From Methylococcaceae bacterium NSM2-1 (GTDB lineage Bacteria; Pseudomonadota; Gammaproteobacteria; Methylococcales; Methylomonadaceae), in contig NQJI01000038.1 in assembly GCA_002256705.1 (NCBI GenBank), positions 1-9,085 on the forward strand: 9,085 nt of DNA. The letters run 5' to 3'. Every line of letters begins with the position of its first letter. Positions within the stretch are counted from its first letter, which is position 1. The position numbers and the translations under genes were made by a program. Below are positions 1 through 5,672 of the stretch, in pieces. The notes under the pieces were generated by a model. It saw only the letters and a list, made by a program, of their open reading frames with translations, did not search any database and was not told where the DNA came from.

Positions 1-154
1 CGCATTGGCCGCATTGTGAACCAGGCAACAAGGACTCCAGTTCATCGACAATCGGACTGCTCTCAACTTTCAAGTACCTGGCGGCTATACCCAGCAAAAA
101 GCCTAAAGTGAGCCCTAACAAGGTTAAACTGACAATCGCGGATAAAACATACAT
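1..154 (-). CDS. rnfB: RnfB, electron transport complex iron-sulfur subunit (N-terminal part)
   Basis: Reading leftward from an ATG at 154, 51 codons are visible before the window edge. They encode one N-terminal membrane helix (MYVLSAIVSLTLLGLTLGFL), a linker, and the start of a cysteine cluster (SQCGQC), as in RnfB. RnfB is the iron-sulfur subunit of the Rnf complex. In diazotrophs this inner-membrane complex uses ion-motive force to push electrons to low-potential ferredoxin or flavodoxin for nitrogenase. The gene starts 13 bases after the rnfA stop, with AGGAAAG as ribosome binding site, so the two are almost certainly one operon. The rest of the gene lies outside the window. Confidence 0.93.
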   Translation of the reverse strand, partial: MYVLSAIVSLTLLGLTLGFLLGIAARYLKVESSPIVDELESLLPGSQCGQC

Positions 155-167
155 GGCTGCTTTCCTG

Positions 168-752
168 TCACATTTTTGTATTAAGCCCGGCAAACCCCAT
201 AAATGCCAGTGATAAAATACCTGCGGTGATAAACGCAATCGGTGTCCCGGCAAATAACGCCGGGACTGCCATCAACGCCAAACGCTCACGCAAACCCGCA
301 AAAAGCACCATCACCAGCGTAAAGCCTACTGCTGAACCAAAACCAAAAATCATGCTTTGCATAAAACCGTATTGTTCCTGAACGTTCAATAACGCCACGC
401 CCAGGACTGCGCAGTTGGTAGTAATCAGAGGCAAAAAAATACCCAGTATTTGATACAGTACCGGACTGGTTTTATGCACCACCATTTCTGTAAACTGAAC
501 CACGGCGGCAATCACCAGAATAAAGGCGAGTATGCGCAAAAACTGGATGTTGAAAGGAACGAGAATAAAATGCTCCAGTATCCAGCTGGTCATTGCCGCC
601 AAGGTCAGCACGAAAGTTGTTGCCAAACCCATGCTCAATGCGGAATCCAGTTTTTTTGACACACCCATAAACGGGCATAGCCCCAAAAACTTTACCAGAA
701 CCACGTTATTGACCAGAGCCGTGCCCAATAAAAGTAAAAGATATTCACTCAC
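168..752 (-). CDS. rnfA: RnfA, electron transport complex membrane subunit
   Basis: This 194-residue, highly hydrophobic protein begins [20 protein letters not shown] and continues with the [14 protein letters not shown] block typical of RnfA, the paralogue of NqrE. About six membrane helices are expected. Cys26 (GLCPFMG) and Cys114 (TTNCAVLG) sit in the two symmetric half-helix motifs that hold a shared iron-sulfur centre in this family. The length matches the family. The start is GTG; it is supported by the conserved N-terminus, although the upstream Shine-Dalgarno (TGGAAA) is weak. It is the first gene of an rnf operon diverging from nifLA, an arrangement known for the nif-associated rnf1 cluster of Azotobacter vinelandii. 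A sigma-54 promoter and NifA sites upstream indicate nif-coregulated expression. Confidence 0.96.
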   Translation of the reverse strand: MSEYLLLLLGTALVNNVVLVKFLGLCPFMGVSKKLDSALSMGLATTFVLTLAAMTSWILEHFILVPFNIQFLRILAFILVIAAVVQFTEMVVHKTSPVLYQILGIFLPLITTNCAVLGVALLNVQEQYGFMQSMIFGFGSAVGFTLVMVLFAGLRERLALMAVPALFAGTPIAFITAGILSLAFMGFAGLNTKM

Positions 753-804
753 TGTTTTTTTTCCACATTGTGGGGGCTGTTTGTAAGCCTTTTGAATTTT
801 TTAA

Positions 805-821
805 AGCATCAATTATGCCAA
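805..821 (-). promoter_or_regulatory. Sigma-54 (-24/-12) promoter of the rnf operon
   Basis: Read on the minus strand the sequence is TTGGCATAATTGATGCT, with GG at 819-818 and GC at 807-806 separated by exactly 10 bases. It matches the consensus TTGGCAC-N5-TTGC closely, differing at C to T in the -24 box and T to A in the -12 box. The predicted transcription start is near 794, leaving a leader of about 42 bases before the rnfA GTG. NifA-type sites lie about 78, 112 and 152 bases upstream of that start. Confidence 0.82.
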
Positions 822-863
822 TTTTATAATTACACAGATATGGCCAGTTTGCCGGACGAGTGC

Positions 864-879
864 TGTGCAATAAGGGACA
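864..879. promoter_or_regulatory. NifA upstream activator site, TGT-N10-ACA (rnf-proximal)
   Basis: The sequence TGTGCAATAAGGGACA fits the NifA enhancer consensus TGT-N10-ACA exactly. It is the first of three such sites in 90 bases. It is centred about 78 bases upstream of the predicted rnfA start and 211 bases upstream of the predicted nifL start, so it is more likely to serve rnf. Confidence 0.7.
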
Positions 880-897
880 AAATCAGTGCATGAAAAC

Positions 898-913
898 TGT
901 TGCAAGTAATACA
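898..913. promoter_or_regulatory. NifA upstream activator site, TGT-N10-ACA (middle)
   Basis: The sequence TGTTGCAAGTAATACA is an exact TGT-N10-ACA match and keeps the TTGC core also seen in the nifB site at 7698-7713. Its centre is 34 bases from the left site and 40 from the right one. It is about 112 bases upstream of the rnfA start and 177 upstream of the nifL start. Confidence 0.75.
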
Positions 914-937
914 ACCCTGCGCCGATAATAATAATTG

Positions 938-953
938 TGTCGTAAACCTTACA
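938..953. promoter_or_regulatory. NifA upstream activator site, TGT-N10-ACA (nifL-proximal)
   Basis: The sequence TGTCGTAAACCTTACA is an exact TGT-N10-ACA match. It is centred about 137 bases upstream of the predicted nifL start and 152 upstream of the predicted rnfA start. Both distances fall within the usual 80-200 base enhancer range. The centre lies 74 bases (about seven helical turns) from the leftmost site. Confidence 0.75.
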
Positions 954-1054
954 AAAAGGGATGATTTATGAGCCCACATGCTTCATGAATTTGCTTGTCA
1001 GGCCAGGGTTGTGAGCTGGAATGATGGCGTACGCGCAAGGCATCCGTATCAAGA

Positions 1055-1071
1055 TGGGCACAATTTTTGCT
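1055..1071 (+). promoter_or_regulatory. Sigma-54 (-24/-12) promoter of nifLA
   Basis: The sequence TGGGCACAATTTTTGCT has GG at 1057-1058 and GC at 1069-1070 with the required 10-base gap, and matches GGCAC-N5-TTGCW. Transcription should start near 1082. This rules out the TTG codon at 1067 as a real nifL start and favours the ATG at 1112 or later. No NtrC-type site (GCACC-N5-GGTGC) was seen upstream, while three NifA-type sites are present. Confidence 0.85.
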
Positions 1072-1111
1072 GATAACATTGTCAATATCCATCAACCCCG
1101 GGTCACAATCT

Positions 1112-2734
1112 ATGAAAAAAACCTCATTGCAATATTTACAGATGCATACCAATATGGAAAGCATCATTGATGAGCTTGCTCCCAATTTCCTCGGAGACGG
1201 GTATTTAAATGGTAACAATGACCGGATGCCTTACAGCTTATTTGTTGAGGCGGTTGAACAGGCGCCGATGGCTATTTCTATTACCGATAAAAAAGCCAAC
1301 ATACTTTACGTTAATGAAGCGTTTTCCAAAGTCACCGGTTATCAATCGGCTGATATTCTGGGTGAAAATGAATCGAAATTGTCCGACAAGTCGACACCCC
1401 GCCATGTCTACTACGACTTGTGGCATACCATCAGCGCTAAGAAAACATGGCGCGGGACCTTGTGTAACCGGCATAAATTCGGTCAACGCTATCTTGCTGA
1501 TTTGACTATAGCTCCCATGTTAAATGAGCAGGGAGCGATTACGCATTTCATAGGCATGCATAGAGATATTACCCAGTCCTACGAATCCGAAAAAAAGGTT
1601 ATCAATCAAAAATTATTGATTGAATCAGTCATCAATTCATCACCCATTGCCATGGTGGTTATCGATGATCAGGATCGGGTAATTTTAGATAATCACATGT
1701 ATAAAGCACTGGTCAGTGATCTTGATAAAGGCGAGCCTGCAACATTATTTTTACAGTTGTTGCGTAATGAGATGGGGGATTTATGGCAGCACACACAAAG
1801 CAACGAACAGGGCTTTACCAACCGTGAATTTAAAATAGAGGGCAAAGGCAACCGGAGAGCCCGCTGGTTTTCCTGTGCCGGAAACTGGTTTATGGAGAAT
1901 GAAGTTAATGCCGATGCGTTTTTTGAGAATGCTTCCAAACGGTATCTGATCCTCACGATAACAGATATCACCCGGCAACGCCGGCAGATGGAAGAGTTAC
2001 ATATTCAGACCTTAAAAACCATCATGTCCGAGGATGAAAGGGTGCGTAGCATCAGGGAAACATTGCTGGGCGCGATGCACCAAATTCAAATGCCAATGAA
2101 CCAAATCAGGGCGGCCGAACAGATTTTAAGGCACAAGCGGGATGATCAACATGCCGGCCTGTTACAGATATTACAGCAGATTCAACAATCCGGAGAAGAA
2201 GCCATAACCACTATGCAAAAATGTATTCCAGAGATTCTGCAGGCCTCTGTTATTCCGGTTAATCTGAATCAAATTTTGCATGAAGTGTTATTACTCAGTA
2301 ACCAAAGGATCTGGAGCAAGGGCATAGACGTGCATTGGCAGCCACAGTCCGAGTTACCCAATATACTGGGCTCGGAAAATCGCCTGCGCATATTATTTAA
2401 ACAATTGATAGACAATGCGATTGAAGCGGTAAGCACATCAGAGAGTGGAGAACAGCGGATAAAAATTACTACGGATGCTGACGCTGATTTGATTTATGTC
2501 AGCATTGAAGACAGCGGGCCGGGTATTCCGTTTGAAAAACGCACAAAAGTATTTGAACCTTTTTATACCACTCGCCCCATGGGGGGAGATCAGGCGGGTA
2601 TGGGACTTGTCATGGCAAAGGAGATTGTTAACCAGCATCAGGGATTTATCGATATAGATCCTGATTATGATCAGGGATGCCGGTTCAAAATAAGTTTCCC
2701 TCTGCACAGACAGGAGTCCAGGAGGTTAGCATAA
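1112..2734 (+). CDS. nifL: NifL, redox- and nitrogen-responsive anti-activator of NifA
   Basis: NifL binds NifA and blocks it in the presence of oxygen or fixed nitrogen. From the ATG at 1112 the protein has 540 residues (519 in A. vinelandii, from memory). PAS1, the FAD redox sensor in this family, spans about 40-155 and includes APMAISITDKKANILYVNEAF. PAS2 spans about 165-290. The H-like region at 295-380 has His323 in AMHQIQMPMNQI, aligning with the conserved His of Azotobacter NifL. The C-terminal ATPase-like domain (415-530) shows DNAIEAV, DSGPGIP and GMGL. The start is uncertain: later ATGs at 1142, 1154 and 1226 keep PAS1 intact, and none has a good ribosome binding site. The stop overlaps the nifA start by one base (TAATG), so the partners are probably translationally coupled. 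Confidence 0.95.
   Translation: MKKTSLQYLQMHTNMESIIDELAPNFLGDGYLNGNNDRMPYSLFVEAVEQAPMAISITDKKANILYVNEAFSKVTGYQSADILGENESKLSDKSTPRHVYYDLWHTISAKKTWRGTLCNRHKFGQRYLADLTIAPMLNEQGAITHFIGMHRDITQSYESEKKVINQKLLIESVINSSPIAMVVIDDQDRVILDNHMYKALVSDLDKGEPATLFLQLLRNEMGDLWQHTQSNEQGFTNREFKIEGKGNRRARWFSCAGNWFMENEVNADAFFENASKRYLILTITDITRQRRQMEELHIQTLKTIMSEDERVRSIRETLLGAMHQIQMPMNQIRAAEQILRHKRDDQHAGLLQILQQIQQSGEEAITTMQKCIPEILQASVIPVNLNQILHEVLLLSNQRIWSKGIDVHWQPQSELPNILGSENRLRILFKQLIDNAIEAVSTSESGEQRIKITTDADADLIYVSIEDSGPGIPFEKRTKVFEPFYTTRPMGGDQAGMGLVMAKEIVNQHQGFIDIDPDYDQGCRFKISFPLHRQESRRLA
2721..2725 (+). promoter_or_regulatory. Ribosome binding site fixing the nifA start
   Basis: GGAGG lies 8 bases before the ATG at 2734, inside the last codons of nifL. 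The in-frame ATG at 2677 lies deep inside nifL and would add 19 residues absent from the family. The 2734 start is therefore preferred. Confidence 0.85.
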
Positions 2735-4278
2735 TGCCTGAGCGTATACAACTAATCGAAGCCGAACTTGATACCTTGTATCTGATCAGTCAGGTATTAA
2801 ACAGCACGCATGATTTGCATGCAAAATTACAGGCGGTTCTGGAGATACTCCATAAAAGATCGGGTATGCATTCAGGAATGATAACAATAAGGGAGATAGA
2901 AAATAACTGCATGGTTGTCAGCGCTGTTCACTCTGATGGTGCTGATAAACTTGATCAACCAATCAGATACAATCCGGGTGAAGGATTGATGGGAGCCATA
3001 CTTGATGAGGGCAGTACCATCGTCGTTGAAAAGGTGTCTGAAGAGCCGCGTTTTTTGGGTCGCTTAGGGTTGTATGACCCCGAATTACCTTTTATTGGCT
3101 CGCCAATCTACATAGAAGAAGGCGACACCATCGGTGTGCTGGCAGCCCAGCCCGATAACAGTCTGTTTCTGGGAGAGCGGGCCCGGTTTATGGAGATGAT
3201 AGCCAACCTGATTGCGCAAAGCGTCAAAATGTTGCGGGTCATCGAACGCAAACAGCGTAATCTGCAAAGTGAACGTGATCAACTCAAGCAGACGTTAATC
3301 AAGAACTACAGCTTTGAAAACATCATCGGCCATTCAACGCCTATGTTAAAGGTGTTTGATTTAATCCGCCAGGTTGCAAAATGGAATACCACAGTATTGA
3401 TTCGAGGCGAATCGGGCACGGGTAAAGAGGTCGTCGCCAATGCCATTCATTTTAATTCAGGTTGCGCCAGTGGCCCTTTTTTGAAACTGAATTGCGCAGC
3501 CTTACCCGACACCTTATTGGAATCTGAATTGTTTGGTCATGAAAAAGGGGCATTTAGTGGTGCTATCAGTCAGCGTAAAGGCCGTTTTGAATTAGCCGAT
3601 AACGGCACCTTGTTTCTCGATGAAATCGGCGAAATTTCTGCATCGTTCCAGGCCAAACTGCTGCGAGTATTGCAGGAAGGTGAATTTGAGCGGGTGGGCG
3701 GAACGCATACCATAAAAGTCAATGTCCGCATTATTGCAGCAACCAACCGCAATCTTGAAGAAGAAGTCACCGAAGGCAAGTTCAGGGAAGATTTGTATTA
3801 TCGGCTCAATGTGATGCCTATCCAGATGCCGGCATTACGCGATAGAACAGAAGATATTCCCGAATTATCCGAATTCCTGCTCGGCAGAATTTCAAATCAG
3901 CAAGGCGGACGGCCTCTGGAAATCAAGGAAAGCGCCATTCGGATATTGATGAAGCACGACTGGCCGGGCAATGTCCGCGAACTGGCAAACCGTCTGGAGC
4001 GGGCGGCAATAATGAGCCCTAATGGCATCATCGATCGCGATGTCATGGTCAGTACCGGGCTTGAAGATGTGGTGGCCCAGGCCGGGCTCAATCTTAAACC
4101 CCAAAAAACACCCGTGATTGATTTTAATGATGAAAATATGGATGACCGGGAACGCGTGATTGCTGCCCTGGAACAAAGCGGTTGGGTACAAGCCAAAGCT
4201 GCTCGTCTCCTGAATATGACGCCGAGGCAAATTGCTTATCGCATTTTGACCCTGGATATTACCATGAAGCAAATTTAG
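2734..4278 (+). CDS. nifA: NifA, sigma-54-dependent activator of nif genes
   Basis: NifA is an enhancer-binding ATPase that opens sigma-54 RNA polymerase complexes at nif promoters. This 514-residue protein has an N-terminal GAF domain (about 10-170), a linker, an AAA+ domain (about 195-430) and a C-terminal helix-turn-helix (about 475-510, GWVQAKAARLLNMTPRQIAY). Visible motifs are Walker A GESGTGKE (225-232), Walker B GTLFLDE (291-297) and likely arginine fingers Arg351 and Arg357 in FREDLYYRLNV. The sigma-54 contact loop reads GAFSGA (272-277), with Ser275 where nearly all relatives have Thr. Cysteines are few (59, 244, 254). The cysteine-rich interdomain linker of oxygen-sensitive rhizobial NifA is absent, which fits control by the adjacent NifL. 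The protein is close to full family length, and the ATPase motifs are intact. Confidence 0.97.
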   Translation: MPERIQLIEAELDTLYLISQVLNSTHDLHAKLQAVLEILHKRSGMHSGMITIREIENNCMVVSAVHSDGADKLDQPIRYNPGEGLMGAILDEGSTIVVEKVSEEPRFLGRLGLYDPELPFIGSPIYIEEGDTIGVLAAQPDNSLFLGERARFMEMIANLIAQSVKMLRVIERKQRNLQSERDQLKQTLIKNYSFENIIGHSTPMLKVFDLIRQVAKWNTTVLIRGESGTGKEVVANAIHFNSGCASGPFLKLNCAALPDTLLESELFGHEKGAFSGAISQRKGRFELADNGTLFLDEIGEISASFQAKLLRVLQEGEFERVGGTHTIKVNVRIIAATNRNLEEEVTEGKFREDLYYRLNVMPIQMPALRDRTEDIPELSEFLLGRISNQQGGRPLEIKESAIRILMKHDWPGNVRELANRLERAAIMSPNGIIDRDVMVSTGLEDVVAQAGLNLKPQKTPVIDFNDENMDDRERVIAALEQSGWVQAKAARLLNMTPRQIAYRILTLDITMKQI

Positions 4279-4323
4279 CTATTTTTCCATGAAATACCAT
4301 TCCAAAGTTACGCATTTATACTC

Positions 4324-4396
4324 ACCACGAAGACACGAAGATCACGAAGATCACGAAGAAAAAGCATAAACTTCGCGTCCTTCGTGTCTTCGTGGT
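4324..4396. repeat. CACGAAG-type inverted repeat with tandem sub-units
   Basis: A perfect 17-base inverted repeat, ACCACGAAGACACGAAG at 4324-4340 and its complement at 4380-4396, encloses a 39-base centre. The left half is built of four 8-9 base units (CACGAAGA, CACGAAGAT, CACGAAGAT, CACGAAGAA) and the right half of about three complementary units (CTTCGCGTC, CTTCGTGT, CTTCGTGG). RNA from it would fold into a long hairpin. It sits 45 bases after nifA and could end or stabilise the nifLA transcript, but no T-run follows. Similar CACGAAGACACGAAG repeats are scattered in many bacterial genomes. Confidence 0.85.
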
Positions 4397-4437
4397 AAAT
4401 AATAACAGGATATCGCCTTAACGAATTTGGAGCAGCA

Positions 4438-4698
4438 ATGACCATTTTATATGTGCAACACGATTATGCTGTCTTCGGCTTTGGTGAAACCAGACAAGAT
4501 GCGATCGCTATGGCAGCGCAGTGGCTAAAAGATGAAACAGGCAAACAAGGCTGCTCAGTTGATTATGCAGAAAGTTTACTGGTAACTTCACCAAAACCCG
4601 GACAAATGACGTTATACGAAACGCCTGAAACTATCCCGGCCGATGCTGAGAACTGGGGCGGGGAAGAGCTATTGGAATGGTATTACGATGTAGCTTGA
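4438..4698 (+). CDS. Hypothetical protein, 86 residues
   Basis: I do not recognise this protein. It starts with ATG preceded by GGAG (GGAGCAGCAATG), a good ribosome binding site. It is small and acidic (many Asp and Glu), with no membrane helix or signal peptide. The N-terminal half (ILYVQHDYAVFGFGETRQDA, then AIAMAAQWLKDE) reads like a short beta strand pair followed by a helix. The tail is rich in aromatic and acidic residues (NWGGEELLEWYYDVA). Coding is supported by the start signal and balanced composition rather than by homology. It lies between two repeat elements and 159 bases after nifA, so it need not belong to the nif operon. Its function is unknown. Confidence 0.7.
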   Translation: MTILYVQHDYAVFGFGETRQDAIAMAAQWLKDETGKQGCSVDYAESLLVTSPKPGQMTLYETPETIPADAENWGGEELLEWYYDVA

Positions 4699-4719
4699 AG
4701 CGGGTTGTTTTAACGGTGA

Positions 4720-4738
4720 AGCAGGCTTGTAACCTGCT
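4720..4738. repeat. AGCAGG/CCTGCT hairpin
   Basis: AGCAGG at 4720-4725 pairs with CCTGCT at 4733-4738 around the 7-base loop CTTGTAA, starting 22 bases after the stop of the unknown gene. There is no T-run after it, so termination is doubtful. With the next hairpin pair it resembles the dispersed intergenic palindromes seen in many proteobacteria. Confidence 0.55.
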
Positions 4739-4764
4739 CCATTGTTTATACACTTACTTAAGGT

Positions 4765-4798
4765 GCCGTTGTTGTAAACGGCGGGCAAAAAGCCCGCC
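4765..4798. repeat. Two overlapping GC-rich hairpins
   Basis: GCCGTT (4765-4770) pairs with AACGGC (4777-4782) around a 6-base loop. GGCGGGC (4780-4786) pairs with GCCCGCC (4792-4798) around AAAAA. The stems share bases 4780-4782, so only one can form completely at a time. No T-run follows in the plus direction. This is probably a dispersed palindromic element; an accidental role in transcript ending or stability is possible. Confidence 0.65.
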
Positions 4799-5068
4799 TG
4801 CCCAGGCTTGCCAGACTCAAGCGATATTCTTCATTCCCGAGCACATCCTGAAAAATTATTTTGAAACATTATAAAATGTATGGCAAATAATTAGTTATTA
4901 AGTCCAACTGCCAATCAAAACAAATTTGTTTGTTAATAATTTATTTGGAACAAAAGTCAGGAATGTTTTAGAAAAACCAAAAATAGGGTAACCTTTGTAT
5001 ATGTTGGGCGTTAAGACATAAACCAACTTGGCCACATGATCTGAATAAAGCGTAATAATGAGAATATT
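4799..5068. other. AT-rich intergenic stretch before the macro-domain gene
   Basis: I see no convincing gene here. From about 4845 it is strongly AT-rich and should hold the promoter of the macro-domain gene, but no -35/-10 pair stands out. A perfect 14-base palindrome, AAACAAATTTGTTT, lies at 4918-4931 and could be an operator. A palindrome of this length is expected by chance about once in a window this size. Confidence 0.4.
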
Positions 5069-5560
5069 ATGATATACAAAGTCGAAGGTGACATTCTATT
5101 GAGCAAGGCGCAAGCGATTGCTCACGGAGTAGGGCTAAACGATCCTATGGATAAAGGTTTGGCACTGGAGTTGCGCAACAAATATCCCGCCATGCACAAG
5201 GATTTTCATCGCTGGTGCCATCAACATAACACCAAGCCGGGTGAGGCCTGGATGTGGGGTGGGCCGAATAATGTCCGTATTGTGAATATGATCACTCAGG
5301 AAGGTATGGATAGCCACGACCATCGCCATGGCAAAGCGACTCTGAACAATGTCAGACACGCATTAAGCGCATTGGTAAAAATTATAGCCACCGAGAAATT
5401 GACTTCAATCGCTTTACCGAGGTTGGCGACCGGTGTAGGTGATTTAGACTGGGATGATGTGTGGCCGTTAATTGAAAATAATTTAGGCGATCTTGCTATC
5501 CCGGTTTATGTGTATGCTGTTTATCATCCGGGCCAACCGGCTGATGAACCAGGCGTGTAA
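5069..5560 (+). CDS. Stand-alone macro-domain protein (TARG1/DarG-like ADP-ribose hydrolase candidate)
   Basis: This 163-residue protein is essentially one macro domain, a fold that binds ADP-ribose and in some branches removes it from proteins or DNA. Residues 6-40 (EGDILLSKAQAIAHGVG, then PMDKGLALELRNKYP) match the first ligand loops. Residues 114-128 (IALPRLATGVGDLDW) match the second loop in the TARG1/DarG pattern, which reads roughly lP.lgcG.g.LdW. Lys38 and Asp125 fall where I recall the catalytic Lys and Asp of human TARG1. The glycine-rich first loop is altered (MDKG rather than MGKG or MGAG). No DarT-like toxin gene adjoins it. The ATG at 5069 has only a weak ribosome binding site. 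The substrate is unknown. Confidence 0.82.
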   Translation: MIYKVEGDILLSKAQAIAHGVGLNDPMDKGLALELRNKYPAMHKDFHRWCHQHNTKPGEAWMWGGPNNVRIVNMITQEGMDSHDHRHGKATLNNVRHALSALVKIIATEKLTSIALPRLATGVGDLDWDDVWPLIENNLGDLAIPVYVYAVYHPGQPADEPGV

Positions 5561-5577
5561 AAAATCAAACACTCCGG

Positions 5578-5613
5578 CCTCCCCAATATAGTGTATGTTG
5601 GAGGGTCATTTTT
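5578..5613 (+). terminator. Possible intrinsic terminator after the macro-domain gene
   Basis: CCTCCCCAA (5578-5586) can pair with TTGGAGGG (5598-5605), allowing a bulge. The stem is followed shortly by a 5-base T run (5609-5613). The position 18 bases after the stop codon is typical. The stem is imperfect and the T-run short. Confidence 0.4.
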
Positions 5614-5672
5614 GATGGTTTTCTCTCATTCACCTCGATTTTATAGTACTGGACATCGCAAAGAGACTACTC

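Noticed and set aside
745..768. Seven-codon minus-strand mini-frame (MWKKNSE) overlapping the rnfA GTG, as a leader peptide
   Set aside because: It has no ribosome binding site and is too short to distinguish from chance; the rnfA GTG is supported by family alignment alone.
841..853. TGGCCAGTTTGCC as a sigma-54 promoter toward nifL
   Set aside because: GG and GC are only 7 bases apart; the required spacing is 10. A correct promoter exists at 1055-1071.
901..917. Minus-strand GGGTTGTATTACTTGCA as a second sigma-54 promoter for rnf
   Set aside because: The nearest GG-GC spacing is 11 bases with a poor -24 box, and it overlaps the middle NifA site. The element at 805-821 fits better.
4677..4874. 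Plus-strand 65-residue open frame overlapping the end of the unknown gene
   Set aside because: It runs straight through the GC-rich hairpins and lacks a ribosome binding site; its composition reflects the repeats.
5028..5043. TTGGCCACATGATCTG before the macro-domain gene as a sigma-54 promoter
   Set aside because: The -24 part resembles consensus, but TG stands where the invariant GC is needed and no NifA-type site was noticed upstream.
5619..5647. TTTTCT-N17-TATAGT as a sigma-70 promoter for mlaA
   Set aside because: The -10 is acceptable, but the -35 matches consensus poorly; not strong enough to list as a feature.
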